Below, piece by piece: positions 53,772-64,000 of a stretch of 64,000 nucleotides of DNA. The notes beneath the pieces were generated by a model, which was not told the DNA's origin, made no database searches, and saw nothing but the letters and a program-made list of their open reading frames with translations. Position 1 is the stretch's first letter. Each line of letters begins with the position of its first letter. Made by a program: the position numbers and the translations under genes. Source of the DNA: Zymoseptoria tritici IPO323 (lineage: Eukaryota > Ascomycota > Dothideomycetes > Mycosphaerellales > Mycosphaerellaceae); assembly GCF_000219625.1 (NCBI RefSeq), contig NC_018206.1, positions 682,001 to 746,000 on the forward strand, written 5' to 3'.

Positions 53772-56640
53772 ATGGCGATCCTTCTACCATCCTTCATCCT
53801 GCTCGCATGCGGGCTGACAGCCACATCCAATGCACTGCAATCCTCCTCCACAGACCGACTTTCCACTCATGTCGACCCTCTTATTGGAACCGTCGGTCCA
53901 ATCCCCGGCTCCGCCATCGCCAGTGGAAACTCATTCCCAGGCGCCGCGCGACCATGGTCTATGGCCAAAGTGGGAATTGACACCTCCGCTCTCGGTGTCC
54001 CCAACGGCACAGCCGGTTTCGTCAACGCCGGATTCTCTCCTCTAGGAAACGTCACGGGCATTTCCATGACCCACGTGTCCGGCACAGGAGGAACCCCGAC
54101 ATATGGCTTGATCTCACAAATGCCTATTTTGGGCGACCTAAGCGACGTCAACCTCGGCGACAACACCACATACTGGCAGAATCGAAGTCTGACACGGGAG
54201 GATTCGACAGTCGGACGATTCGACACCGTCTTGCTGAATGGCTTGGAAATCAGTCTGACCAGTTCGTATCATTCCGGTCTCCTGCGGTACAAAGCAGGCT
54301 CTCCAACCAACCCCAACGCCACGGTGAGTGGATATGCCGATGAGGTGTCACAAGACATGCACGTCCTGGTCGATCTCACCCACGCCCTACCACCCTACGA
54401 CGGCGGCGACGCATACGCGCAGAAATTCCTGCATGGAGATCTTCACGTTCGCAGTGATTCCAGCGGGCAGCCGTCGTATTTTGGTTCGGCTACGTACAGG
54501 GGAGGATGGGTTCAGGCTAATCCTCATACTCTGTACTTTTGTGGGAATTTCACCGTCCCAGATGGGTCGGACTTGGTGCCTACTTCTGCGTATGTGGAAC
54601 AACTTGCGAGGGACGGGGTTGTCGGTGCGGGGACTTTCAGTTGGCCGTATGATGCAGCTGTACCTCCTGCTTTCACCGATCGACCTGTGCCGCAGTCATT
54701 CAATGATGTTTATGCCACTCAAGGAAGTGGTATGGGACTTGCTGGGCTGTTCAGTTGGACGTCTGGAGGGAATAATGCAACGGCTGAGAAGGTGCTTGAG
54801 TCCAGAGTTGGCATCTCGTATATCAGCGCCGAGCAGGCTTGTCATAGAGTGGCAGATGAATTGGCATCAGTCCCCTTCGACGAGATTGTGTCTCAAGCGA
54901 GAGATGAGTGGGAGAATGAGATTTTGGGAAAGATTGAAGTCGTTGACGATGGATCCGAAACGAGCAAGAATACAACTTTGAAGCGAATGCTCTACACTGC
55001 GTTGTATCAGACTGGACTAATGCCGTCTGACAAAACTGGTGAAAATCCTCACTGGGAGACGAACAGCAGCTACCCCTACTTCGACGATCACTACACTCTC
55101 TGGTGAGTCGCATCGAGACTTTGTCGAATGCACTTCACTGACCATCATTCCCAGGGACACCTACCGCACCCTCCAACCCCTCTACCACCTCCTCTACACC
55201 CCCACCTACTCCCGCGTCCTCCGCGGCCTAATCGCAATCTTCACCCACGAAGGCTACTACCCGGCGGGTCGCTCCGCAAACTGGAACGGCCGCGTGCAAG
55301 GCGGCACCCACGCAGACATGGTCATCGGCGACGCGTACGTCAAAAACTCGGGCGAACTCTCCTCCTCCATCGACTGGCAAGAAGCATATCGAGGAATGCT
55401 CAAGGACGCGGACATCCTCCCGGAACGTAACGCGGACACCGCTGCTTGGGATGGAGCCACGAAAGAGGGACGCGGCGCGTTGGATGATTATCTCGTGTTG
55501 AAGTACATCACCCGCAACCACTCGCGGAGTTTGTCCCGTGGGGTGGAGTACTCCCAAAACGACTTTGCCATCTACTCCGTCGCGCGCAACCTTCCGGGTG
55601 TGTCGGAGGTCGACATTGATCGTTTCCACGACCGGGCGAGCTGGTGGCAAAATCAATGGTCCTCCGCGGCGAATACTTCCCTTTTCGTACCTTCCATTTC
55701 TAACAGCACTTCCAACACGACGTTCACAGGATTCGTAGCGGCGAGGAATTCCGGGGGAGAATTTAATTACACCGACTATGATCCTCTCAGTTGTGGGGCT
55801 TGTTCGTGGGGAAGCGATATTTACGAAGCGAAAGTGTGGGAGACGAGTTTTTCGGCGGCGCCGCATGATATGGCGAGGATTATTGCGTTGATGGGTGGGG
55901 ATGAGGAGTTTGTGAGGAGGTTGGATGTCAGTTTTTTGCCCGGGTTGGGGACGAGTGTGGGGATTAATAATGATGCGGGGAGTGCGCTTTTTAATCCGGG
56001 TACGTCTTCCCCCTCCCTTACACTGTTCTCCCGAGAGCGGCGGAGCGGTAGTGAGACGGATGTGAAGGTGTGCTGATGTGTGCTAACATTGGCGGAATAG
56101 GCAACGAACCCTCCTTCGCCATCCCCTTTCTCTACAACTACGTTCCCGGCCACCACTGGAAAACCGCGAACCAAACCCGCGCGACGGTGGATGCGTTTTA
56201 TTCGGATGCGAGGAATGGGTATCCGGGGAATATTGATGCGGGAGCGTTGCCGAGTTGGTTGGTTTTTAATTTGATTGGACTTGTGAGTTCTTCCTTCTCT
56301 TGGATGATGTAGTAAGGTGGAAGAGAAGCTGACAATATGGTGGCAGTATCCCGTCTCAGCCCAACCCCTCTACCTCCTCGGCGCGCCTCGTTTCTCCTCT
56401 CTCAAAATCCACCTCTTCTCCGGAACGAGCAAGGAGACGACGTTGGCTATCAGAGCGAATGGACTGAGTGATAAGAGTTATTATCCGCAGAGTGTGACTT
56501 TTAATGGAGAGAAATGGGAGAGGAGTTGGTTGTCGCATGAGGAGTTGGGGAGGGGTGGGGAGTTGGTGTTTGAGATGGGAGAGGTGCCGGCGAGGTGGGA
56601 TACGGGGGAGAGGCCGTTTAGTATGTCGGGATATAAGTAG
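53772..56640 (+). CDS. Secreted GH92 alpha-mannosidase
   Basis: Calcium-dependent exo-acting alpha-mannosidase family that trims alpha-1,2-linked and related mannans (family knowledge). Exons 53772-55102, 55155-55999, 56101-56282 and 56347-56640 (introns 52, 101 and 64 nt) give 883 residues. A signal peptide (MAILLPSFILLACGLTATSNA) precedes VDPLIGTVGP and GNSFPGAARPWSM, typical of the N-terminal beta-sandwich. SMTHVSGTGG, DDHYTLWDTYRTLQPLY, GGTHADMVIGDAY, NEPSFAIPFLYNY and YPGNIDAGALPSW are the catalytic-domain signatures in family order. Many NxS/T sites fit a secreted glycoprotein. Complete at both ends; linkage preference cannot be told from sequence. Confidence 0.95.
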
Positions 56641-57175
56641 AACCTGCAGCGGGAGTAGGAGGTCTATTGGTATGCTTTGGCTTAGTTGGAAAGGTCGAGA
56701 GACGTTTGGCTGCCGACTTGTAGATTTGGAAGAAAGGGAGAAGTAATGTCCCTAGGGAGTCTGGGAGAAGACTTTTGCTTGGAGATTGATACCTCAGACG
56801 TTACTGTTGCAGTCGAATTAAGCCAGAACTCCATTCATGTTCACTGTCAAGTTTCGACGCTGTCGTGCTTCCTGTCACGAGCCATACCGTATCTAGTCGG
56901 CGGATCTTCCCGCCGAGCCGCGCGCTAGTGCAAGTAGCTCTTGCTGCTCGGAGCGTTCGTCGTCGATTCAAGACAATCGTGAAGTACCAATCACCATCGA
57001 CATCGCCATCTCCATCACATCCACGCCGAACTTCATTCCCATCTACCTGGCGTCTCGCATCAAGCACATTGAATTTTCACTGCGCTTCCTCAGGCCTCAC
57101 ACCAACGACTTTCCAGAGTGATCGAGAGCCGAATCGCCGCTACATCACTTTCCCAGCAGCGACAGTACCGCCGCC
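56641..57175. other. Intergenic region upstream of RPN5
   Basis: About 0.5 kb; contains the GH92 3' end and the RPN5 promoter. A C/T-rich tract precedes the RPN5 start. No gene seen. Confidence 0.45.
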
Positions 57176-58782
57176 ATGTCGGACAACACTGTTTACAAAG
57201 CGACACGCGACTGCGCGAAAGATGTCGATGCCCTCCTCCCAGAAGCCGATAAGCTCGCAAAGGTATACCGTCTTCCCTCAAACCCTCATCTCATCCCACT
57301 GACAATCCACCCCAGTCCGGACAAACACAAGCCGCCATCGACAAGCTCCTCAGTCTAGAGAAGCAAACCCGCCAAGCCTCCGACCTCCCATCCACGAACC
57401 GTCTCCTCATCGCCATCGTCACGATATCGAAAGACTCCGGAGACTGGAGCCTGCTGAACGAACAAGTCCTCCTCACCAGCAAGAAGCATGGACAGCTCAA
57501 ACAAGCCATCACAAAAATGGTGCAGGTGGTCATGACGTTCTTGGATGAGGCGCCGAGTTTGGAGACGAAGTTGAGTGTCATTGAGACTTTGAGGACGGTG
57601 ACGGAGGGGAAGGTATGTTGATTGTGATACTGATGGTGTTGGGAAATCGTACTGATGTCCGCCACACAGATCTTCGTCGAAGTCGAGCGAGCACGTGTCA
57701 CGCGGATTCTGTCCGATATCAAGCGGGATCAAGGAGATGTCACTGCTGCAAAGGATATCCTGTGTGAATTGCAAGTCGAGACGTTCGGTTCGATGAGCAG
57801 GAGAGAAAAGACAGAGTTCATTCTGGAGCAGGTCAATTTGTGCATACAAGATGGAGATTGGACACAAGCGGGTATTCTCGGACGCAAGGTCAGCACGCGA
57901 TACTTCTCGCGAAAGCCGAAGAAGACGGCGGAGCAGGTCGAGAAGGAACGCAAGGAGAGGGAGGAGAAGGAGCGCATGCGATCGGATGGAACTGTCGGAG
58001 ATGACGAGCCAGTGGACGACGATGTCACCGATCTCAAGCTCCGCTACTACGAGCAGCAAATCACTCTCGCAAAGCACGACGACAAATACCTGGACGCCTG
58101 CAAGCACTATCGACAGGTACTGGACACAGAGGCTGTCGAGAACAACCCGGAGCAGCTTTCCGCTGCCCTCCAGCGTGTCGTCTACTTTGTCCTCCTCGCT
58201 CCCTACGACAACGAGCAGTCCGACCTCCTCCACCGCATTGCCCAAGATACTCGCATCGCCACGACATGCCCCAAGGAAGCGGAACTCATCAAACGCTTCA
58301 CCGTCCACGAACTCATGCGCTGGCCTGAGATTGAGCGCGACTTTGGCGCCCACCTCTGCCACGGCGACATCTTCTCCGCCACCGCAGATCCCAAATCCTC
58401 CGACCCCAAAGCCCACAACCGATGGCTCGACTTCCGCAAGCGCGCGATCGAACACAACGTCCGCGTCATCGCCAAGTACTACACCCGCATTCAATTCTCC
58501 CGCCTTGCCTCTCTCCTCGACTTGCCTGCCAGCGAAACGGAGAAGTACATTTCCGATCTGGTCACCAGCAAGACCATCTACGCGAGGATTGATCGTCCAG
58601 CGCAGATTGTCAGTTTCGAGAAGAAGCGGGATGCGGATGAGGTGTTGAATGAGTGGAGTGGGAATATGAAGAGTTTGTTGGGATTGTTGGAGAGGATCGA
58701 TCATTTGATCACCAAGGAGGAGATGATGGCGAGGATTCAGCCGGTTGGGGAGAAGGTTGGTAAGGTCAGTGCTAAGGCTTAG
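57176..58782 (+). CDS. rpn5: 26S proteasome lid subunit Rpn5 (PSMD12)
   Basis: Structural subunit of the 19S regulatory particle lid. Exons 57176-57262, 57316-57612 and 57670-58782 (introns 53 and 57 nt) give 498 residues. The N-terminal helical repeats begin MSDNTVYKATRDCAKDVDAL. The core includes IFVEVERARVTRILSDIKRDQGD, ETFGSMSRREKTEFILEQ and RYYEQQITLAKHDDKYLDAC, which are strongly conserved in Rpn5. The C-terminal PCI domain (about 330-460) contains HNVRVIAKYYTRI, RLASLLDLPASETEKYISDLV and the winged-helix strand TIYARIDRPAQIVSF. The protein ends with a helix that would join the lid helical bundle. A 544-codon open frame on the opposite strand is a shadow of this gene. Confidence 0.96.
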
Positions 58783-59390
58783 GAGGTTGGTGCCTGCCCC
58801 TACGAGGAGGAATGGGAGGTCCTGCCTGCGAAGGAGAAGGCAAGAAGGGAAGAAGGATGGTTGTGGGTGAATAGAATCAAGGCGCCGTGGGTGGAGGATA
58901 CGGATGATGAGGATGTGGAGGGGGTGTATTACGACTTGGAGAATATGGATTCGGACGATCCGGCTCTGGGGGAGGGGCTGTGATTGCATCGCAGACGAGG
59001 TGTTCCCGATATCGGAGATGGAGTGTTGCTGTGTTCATTCACGGCTTCAGGCTGTCTGTAGTGGCATAGCATGCAGTGACCTGAGTAGTGGGAGGTCGTA
59101 GCATGTTTGTGTACGATCACATGCAGCATAAATGTAAAAGTATAGTTCAATAACAGTATGGAACCTTCCCAACTGAATAATGACTTCCCACCTGCATCTT
59201 CGAGGGAAGAGGGGTCTAGATTTTGACCTCAGCTCTGCGTCACTCTCACCACGAATTTCAGACTCAGCGACCGACATCGTCTCTCTCAGGACCGAGCAAT
59301 TCTCTTGACACACGCATACACTTTCCTCTCCGTTCGATGGAAACGGCCAAACATCAAATCCACGAGCAAGGACTAGCCACCGAAGTCAGA
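58783..59390. other. Intergenic region between RPN5 and HOM2
   Basis: About 0.6 kb. Contains the RPN5 3' UTR and HOM2 promoter. An in-frame ATG at 59337 could extend HOM2 by 18 residues. No other gene seen. Confidence 0.45.
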
Positions 59391-60656
59391 ATGGTCAACA
59401 ACAAAGAGGAACCCAAGGAGTTCCCAACCAAGCGGTGCGGTTAGTGAGTCCCTCACGACATGCGACTCTAGCTCGACAATTGTATACGAACATATCTAAC
59501 TCCCCCTCCCTCTATCCAGGCGTCCTCGGAGCCACCGGCAGCGTCGGCCAACGCTTCATCCTCCTTCTCGCCCTGCACCCGCACTTCCAACTCACCGCCG
59601 TGGGAGCCTCCCCCCGCAGCGCAGGCAAAAAATACCGCGATGCCGTCAAGTGGAAGCAGAGTCTTCCCATGTCGGAAGAGTTGGGCGAATTGGTGGTGAA
59701 GAATTGTACACCGGAAGAGTTTAGGGAGGAGGTCGATGTGGTGTTTAGTGGGTTGGATAGTGACGTTGCTGAGGAGACTGGTGAGATTATACGATTGATC
59801 CGCGGTGATGTGGAGTGTGGAGGGTGGTATACTGACTGACGGGTGAACTACAGAAATGGCCTTCCTCAAAGCGAATATCCCGACTTTCTCCAACGCGAAG
59901 AATTACCGCCGCGACCCCCTCGTTCCCCTCGTCGTACCAACCGTCAACCTCCCCCACCTCTCCCTCATCCCCCACCAACGCTCCCACCACAACCTCACCA
60001 CAGGCTTCCTAGTCTGCAACTCCAACTGCGCGGTAATCGGTCTCGTCATCCCCTTCGCCGCCTTACAATCCCGCTTCGGCCCCATCGACACCTGCTCGGT
60101 AGTCACCATGCAAGCCGTCTCCGGCGCGGGGTATCCAGGCGTCAGTTCCATGGACATCATCGACAACGTGGTACCCTACATTTCCGGCGAGGAAGATAAA
60201 ATGGAACCCGAAGCCCGGAAGATCTTGGGAAGCCTGAATGCTGAGGCGACGGCGTTTGAAGAACAGAGCGACCTGCGCATTTCCGCAGCTTGTAACCGCG
60301 TCCCCGTGCTGGATGGGCACACGGCTTGTGTATCCCTCCGCTTTACCCGTCGTCCTCCACCATCCATCTCCGAGGTTAAAGACGCCCTGCGATCTTACGT
60401 GTCTGAGGCTCAACAGCTGGGATGTCCAAGCGCGCCTAAGAACGCGATTGTAGTCATGGAGGAACCGGATCGCCCGCAACCACGGCTGGATCGCGAGACG
60501 GATCGGGGGTATGCGGTGAGTGTGGGAAGGGTGAGGGAGGACGAGAGTGGGATTTTCGACTTGCAGTTTGTGGCGTTGAGTCATAATACGGTGATTGGGG
60601 CGGCGGGGAGTAGTATTTTGAATGCGGAGGCGGCGGTTTTGAAGGGGTATCTTTGA
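59391..60656 (+). CDS. hom2: Aspartate-semialdehyde dehydrogenase
   Basis: Reduces aspartyl-4-phosphate to aspartate semialdehyde with NADPH, the second step toward threonine, methionine and isoleucine. Exons 59391-59439, 59520-59780 and 59854-60656 (introns 80 and 73 nt) give 370 residues. The NADP-binding loop [13 protein letters not shown] is assembled across the first intron. The catalytic Cys is in [14 protein letters not shown], and [29 protein letters not shown] and [13 protein letters not shown] are family hallmarks. The enzyme has no human counterpart. The start at [11 protein letters not shown] gives the usual fungal length; ATG 59337 is an alternative. Confidence 0.96.
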
Positions 60657-60994
60657 ATGAGGGGACGGGAGGGAGGACTTGTGGTGAAAAGGGTTCATGA
60701 CGCTTGACAGACAGATTGATCGCTCTGGTCTGCTAGAATGAAAGATCTTAAAGGACAAGGCTCGTCAAGTTTTGTTCCAGTTCTGGTTTCTGTACGGTGA
60801 ATTTTGCCCTTGCATTTCACTAATTGTCCACTCATTGCCACGAAGTACGACTCCAGTCTCATGAAGTGGAAGTCGCCGCGTCGATGTCCATCGCGCTGTG
60901 AAAGCACAAGCGCGATATATCATGCTCGTCCAGTCCGAAATCATGGCTGCCGTATTGACCTCTGTCCCTGGACGTCCGCCCATGCCAGGTTCCC

Positions 60995-62599
60995 TCACGG
61001 AACACACTCCCACGCCTCAGGACTCTTATAATTCCCCGGATCCACACACAAATTCCTCAACGGCCACTTACAATGCTTCCTCTCAAGCTCCACCCCCAAC
61101 TCCGCCGTATCATTCACAAACTTCGTCCCCACCAGCACCTCCGGAGCCGCCTCCGCTCCCTCCTCCACCCACCGCACCATCCTCGTCAAGACATTCCTCT
61201 CTGGATCCGTGGATCCCCCCGCTCCCTGTCCAATATCCCACGCCCCATCTCCACCCGCACAATGCCCCATACCTCCCACTCGGAAGAAACGGTAAAACTC
61301 ATCCAGATCCGCGGGACTGGCGTTCATGGTCGTCGCGACGTGTTCGTAGTATCGTGGACTATTATCCGACGTGATGATGGCGTCCGCGAGACCGTGGTAG
61401 TGGAGGATTTTCCCGCCGTGATCACGGAAGGGGCCGAGGTCGCCGTTCCAGGTTTCGATGTCAGAGGGATTGATGAGGTCGGAGATGGCGGCGTAAGTGC
61501 TGTTCAGGGTAGCGGCGTCCCAGGATGGGTCTTGCAGGATGGCGTAGCGCATCCAGTCGAGGGTGTATTGGAAACCTTGGCCGTTGTAGTAGATGTACGG
61601 CGCGGAGAGTTCGGTGCCCGGTTGCATGCGGGGGAAGATGAGAGCGCCGTTTTCGCCGTGGTAGTCTGCGAGTACGGCGGAGACGGTGAGGACTTGGGGT
61701 GCGGTGAGGCAGGGCGCGGTGGGGGTGGAGGATTGGTTGGTGCGGCATAGGAGGGAGACGGGTTTGTAGTGGCAGAGGGAGGGGTCTTCGAGGATGCCGT
61801 CTTCCACCCCGTCGAGGCCGTCGCATTGGGTGAGGATTTCGGTGTGGACGGCGGCCCAGAGGGAGGGTGGGAGGTAGGAAGGGGAGTCGGGGGAGCCGGT
61901 GATGGGGTAGAAGTGGCCGGACCAGGAGGAGAGGTTGTTGAATGATAAGGCAGGAGCGCCGGCGACGATGCCGTCGAAGAGGGTGGGGAAGGACTGGGCC
62001 ATTTTGAAGCCTTGCCGACCGCCGGTGGAACAGCCGATGTAGTAGGACTTTTTGTGGGGTTTGGCGTAGTAGGCGGAGGTGATGGCTTTGCCGACAAGGG
62101 TTTCGGTGAGGATGGAGCGGTAAGAGAAGTCTTCGACGATGTCTGCGTTTTGGTAGAAAGCTAGACCGCGGGTGCCTTGATGGCCGTTGTTGGATCCTAC
62201 GGTTGCGAATCCGAGAGATGCTCCGTAGGCGACGTCTTCGTACTGTACGCAGCCTCCGAGGCCACCGTTGCCGGTTGCGAGGAATCGACCGGTCCAGTTG
62301 CTGGGGAGCCAGGCTTCCATGTAGATCTCCGAGCGTGCTGAGGTTGTGACGTTCATTGCGATGCGGCAGAGGTCGACAAGAGCAACTTGAGATGGTCGCT
62401 CGCATTCGGCGAGAAGCCCAGTCTGGTCAAGTGTGATATTCGTGCCGGCAGCAACGAAGTCTGCGAAGTGTATGGTGACATTCTCGCGGACGAAGCTGGA
62501 TGAGAGGTCACTGCAGTTTATCGATGGATTCGAGTACTCGTGTTGGCTGCTTGCGACAGCTGTGAGGCCTAGTACCAGAGAGATGAACCGCCACATCAT
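60995..62599 (-). CDS. Secreted tannase / feruloyl esterase family hydrolase
   Basis: Extracellular serine esterase cleaving galloyl or feruloyl esters in plant polyphenols. Intronless, 534 residues from the MMWRF start; the frame is open further upstream, but only the MMWRF start gives a signal peptide (MWRFISLVLGLTAVASS). The family CS-D-HC motif is complete: YIGCSTGGRQG (nucleophile Ser after Cys), HGLADAIITS (Asp) and GMGHCAGGDGAW (catalytic His before Cys), the two Cys forming the disulfide seen in tannase structures. A calcium-site-like DGLDGVEDGILEDPSLC stretch lies in the lid region. Many Nx(S/T) sequons suggest glycosylation. Ends in a Cys-containing tail (PEAWECVP). Whether it prefers tannin or ferulate is not predictable by eye. 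Confidence 0.95.
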   Translation of the reverse strand: MMWRFISLVLGLTAVASSQHEYSNPSINCSDLSSSFVRENVTIHFADFVAAGTNITLDQTGLLAECERPSQVALVDLCRIAMNVTTSARSEIYMEAWLPSNWTGRFLATGNGGLGGCVQYEDVAYGASLGFATVGSNNGHQGTRGLAFYQNADIVEDFSYRSILTETLVGKAITSAYYAKPHKKSYYIGCSTGGRQGFKMAQSFPTLFDGIVAGAPALSFNNLSSWSGHFYPITGSPDSPSYLPPSLWAAVHTEILTQCDGLDGVEDGILEDPSLCHYKPVSLLCRTNQSSTPTAPCLTAPQVLTVSAVLADYHGENGALIFPRMQPGTELSAPYIYYNGQGFQYTLDWMRYAILQDPSWDAATLNSTYAAISDLINPSDIETWNGDLGPFRDHGGKILHYHGLADAIITSDNSPRYYEHVATTMNASPADLDEFYRFFRVGGMGHCAGGDGAWDIGQGAGGSTDPERNVLTRMVRWVEEGAEAAPEVLVGTKFVNDTAELGVELERKHCKWPLRNLCVDPGNYKSPEAWECVP

Positions 62600-63530
62600 C
62601 GCTGCGAGTCTTTGATAGAATGAACGATCGAGTCTTTGACAATGGAAGAGATGCTCAACCATCCTGCCGACCAAACTGCTTCTTATATTGCACTCCATCG
62701 CTTGCAATGTCCACTCCACAATTGTGGACACAGCATTCTTCCCCACACCCCAGCCCCGCAAGCACAAGCGATCCATTGTCACAGCACACAGTCGCGCAGT
62801 AGCATACGCGTTGTGCAGATACAGACGTGATTGCCAATGGTCGAAGTGGAGTGAAGTGGTCACACAGCGTGAATGTCACGTCGGGACTTCGGGAGAGTTT
62901 TCCCGACATCCTGAGTCTGTGTTCGGCAGTTATTGGGTGGAGAATTGCCGAGGGATCATTCGATTGAGAGATTGTAGTCACGAACTGGCAGCAAATGCCA
63001 TCGAGATGTGTGAATCGAGTCTGTAACACGTCCCAATCCTCAAAGTCTTCTAACTCGTTGGAGTGGTCGTGGATTGATTGTAGCTTGTGGCCGGCTGAAA
63101 TGCGGCATGGACTGTGTAGGCGTCTGCGGCTGTCGCTCATTCGATTCGCTGCCCCATGAGGTATTCAGAATGGGCCCAACATGAGTGTAGGACAAGTTGA
63201 ATGATAGTGAATGGTAGACGCTTGAAGTATGTCGAACTGCGCCGAGCATTTAGTAATCAGTCCTCCTGTTCCGGTACTGAGGTCGGGTGTCGACTTCACC
63301 GACGATTTTGCCAACGCATTGTACCGGCCATTGAGGCTTACTGGTCTTACGATGCTTATCCGAAAGCAAGCTCTGGTGTGGACGAGCAGGATACTGTTGC
63401 CATCGTGTCATAAAGGAGCTGATCGAGGGTCGAACATCAGCCATCCTGCCGGCTCCTTGCACGCATCGTCCGACAACAGAACCCGGAAACGGTGGTAACT
63501 TTCCAAGCTCTCTCGCGAGGAGATTTATCT
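62600..63530. other. Intergenic region between tannase and CAB2 genes
   Basis: About 0.9 kb. It should contain the tannase promoter and the CAB2 3' UTR. A minus-strand frame at 63140-62655 is open but shows no known domain and overlaps the tannase 5' region, so it is not called. Confidence 0.45.
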
Positions 63531-64000
63531 TCAAGAACGAGTCTTTCCAGCTTGAATCATACTCGTATGCAGCTCCTTCACCTGCGGCACGATCAAGCTC
63601 TCAATCTCGACGGAGGAGTCGCTGAAGTCTTCCTTGCCGCCTTCCGCTATTCGTGCAGTACTCTTCGCCCTGTTCTCCTCCGACACACGTACCCACTTCT
63701 CACCCTCAGCCTTGCTTACGAACAACACCTCGTACTTCCGCGTATTAAGCAAGTTGCCAATGACCAGGTGATGGGAATACTTCTCCAATGCACCTCTAGC
63801 TTTCGAAGCGAGGAGAGCCGGATCAGTTTCAAGCTTGAAACTGACAATCATGGCGTGTGGACTCCATTCGTCGACCAATAGCTTCAGGAACTTCGGCACC
63901 GGGTCCAGGTCGATGATCAGAGAGCCAGCTTCCATGTGTGCTGCTGGCGTGCGCTCCTCGGGTTCACCATTACCCTTCGGCTGCTTCTTGGTGTGGAAGT
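63531..64000 (-). CDS. cab2: Phosphopantothenate-cysteine ligase, C-terminal part
   Basis: Joins cysteine to 4'-phosphopantothenate in coenzyme A synthesis. Only the C-terminal 155 or so residues are in the window; the frame is open to base 64000, and the N-terminus lies to the right. Visible landmarks are FHTKKQPKG near the edge, VPKFLKLLVDEWSPHAMIVSFKLETDP, then ALEKYSHHLVIGNLLNTRKYEVLFV, all strongly matching eukaryotic PPCS enzymes. The C-terminal helix SLIVPQVKELHTSMIQ ends the protein. A fungal linker (GNGEPEERTPAAHMEAGS) sits before the conserved block. The visible part has no frame break. Confidence 0.92.
   Translation of the reverse strand, partial: FHTKKQPKGNGEPEERTPAAHMEAGSLIIDLDPVPKFLKLLVDEWSPHAMIVSFKLETDPALLASKARGALEKYSHHLVIGNLLNTRKYEVLFVSKAEGEKWVRVSEENRAKSTARIAEGGKEDFSDSSVEIESLIVPQVKELHTSMIQAGKTRS

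Noticed and set aside
57355..58989. A 544-codon open frame on the minus strand
   Set aside because: It is exactly antisense to RPN5, has Leu/Arg/His-rich low-complexity composition and no domain. It is a shadow of strongly biased codons.
61461..62405. A 314-codon minus frame inside the tannase gene, rich in Arg and Pro
   Set aside because: Out-of-frame shadow on the same strand as the tannase; composition is unlike a protein and the tannase frame has all catalytic motifs.

Overview
The window is nuclear DNA of a filamentous ascomycete (Pezizomycotina). The evidence is short GT-AG introns, mostly 47-70 nt, often placed near 5' ends. It also shows well-spaced single genes on both strands, fungal-only families (highly reducing polyketide synthase, GH92, tannase, FSH hydrolase, TeaA-type kelch protein) and clear fungal orthologues of Kog1/Raptor, Rpn5, Shy1/SURF1, Hom2 and Cab2. 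A Dothideomycete is my best guess from general style, but that is inference. I found no tRNA, rRNA, CRISPR or intact transposon.

Layout. (1) 1-14.2 kb looks like the right-hand part of a secondary-metabolite locus. It holds the N-terminal two thirds of a highly reducing PKS (KS-AT-DH-CMeT, cut by the left edge), a cytochrome P450, an unrecognised multi-pass membrane protein, a GH13 maltase-like enzyme and an FSH-family serine hydrolase of the type that releases HR-PKS products. A perfect 171-bp direct duplication lies between the PKS and the P450. (2) 14.6-25.5 kb is housekeeping: a TeaA/Kel1-like polarity protein and the TORC1 scaffold Kog1 (Raptor), divergently transcribed, followed by a second P450 at 26.2-27.8 kb. 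(3) 28.0-36.2 kb is a tandem array of five BTB/POZ paralogues, all on the minus strand. They share a phase-2 intron just before the BTB fold, and three share a novel-looking C-terminal Cys/His motif. The most distal copy is frameshifted. (4) 36.6-41.5 kb is accessory: a strong 65-nt hairpin, a DUF3632-like gene, an unknown multi-exon gene with a probable frameshift, and low-complexity ORF remnants. (5) 41.8-47.0 kb has a rhomboid-like protein and three tandem Myb/SANT-like repeat genes, the third broken at a 13-C homopolymer. (6) 47.7-64 kb is a dense block of mostly conserved genes: UBX-domain protein, SURF1/Shy1 (preceded by a 52-bp minisatellite), secreted tyrosinase, secreted GH92 mannosidase, Rpn5, aspartate-semialdehyde dehydrogenase, secreted tannase/feruloyl esterase and the C-terminal end of phosphopantothenate-cysteine ligase.

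The parts most likely to be undescribed are the BTB array with its C-terminal CxYHDxKxxExC signature and the small family of four-repeat Myb/SANT-like proteins. The HR-PKS neighbourhood, with its unknown membrane protein, is a plausible orphan biosynthetic cluster whose other half lies left of the window. Splice sites were placed by eye from reading frame, GT-AG rules and family conservation; none is experimentally supported here.
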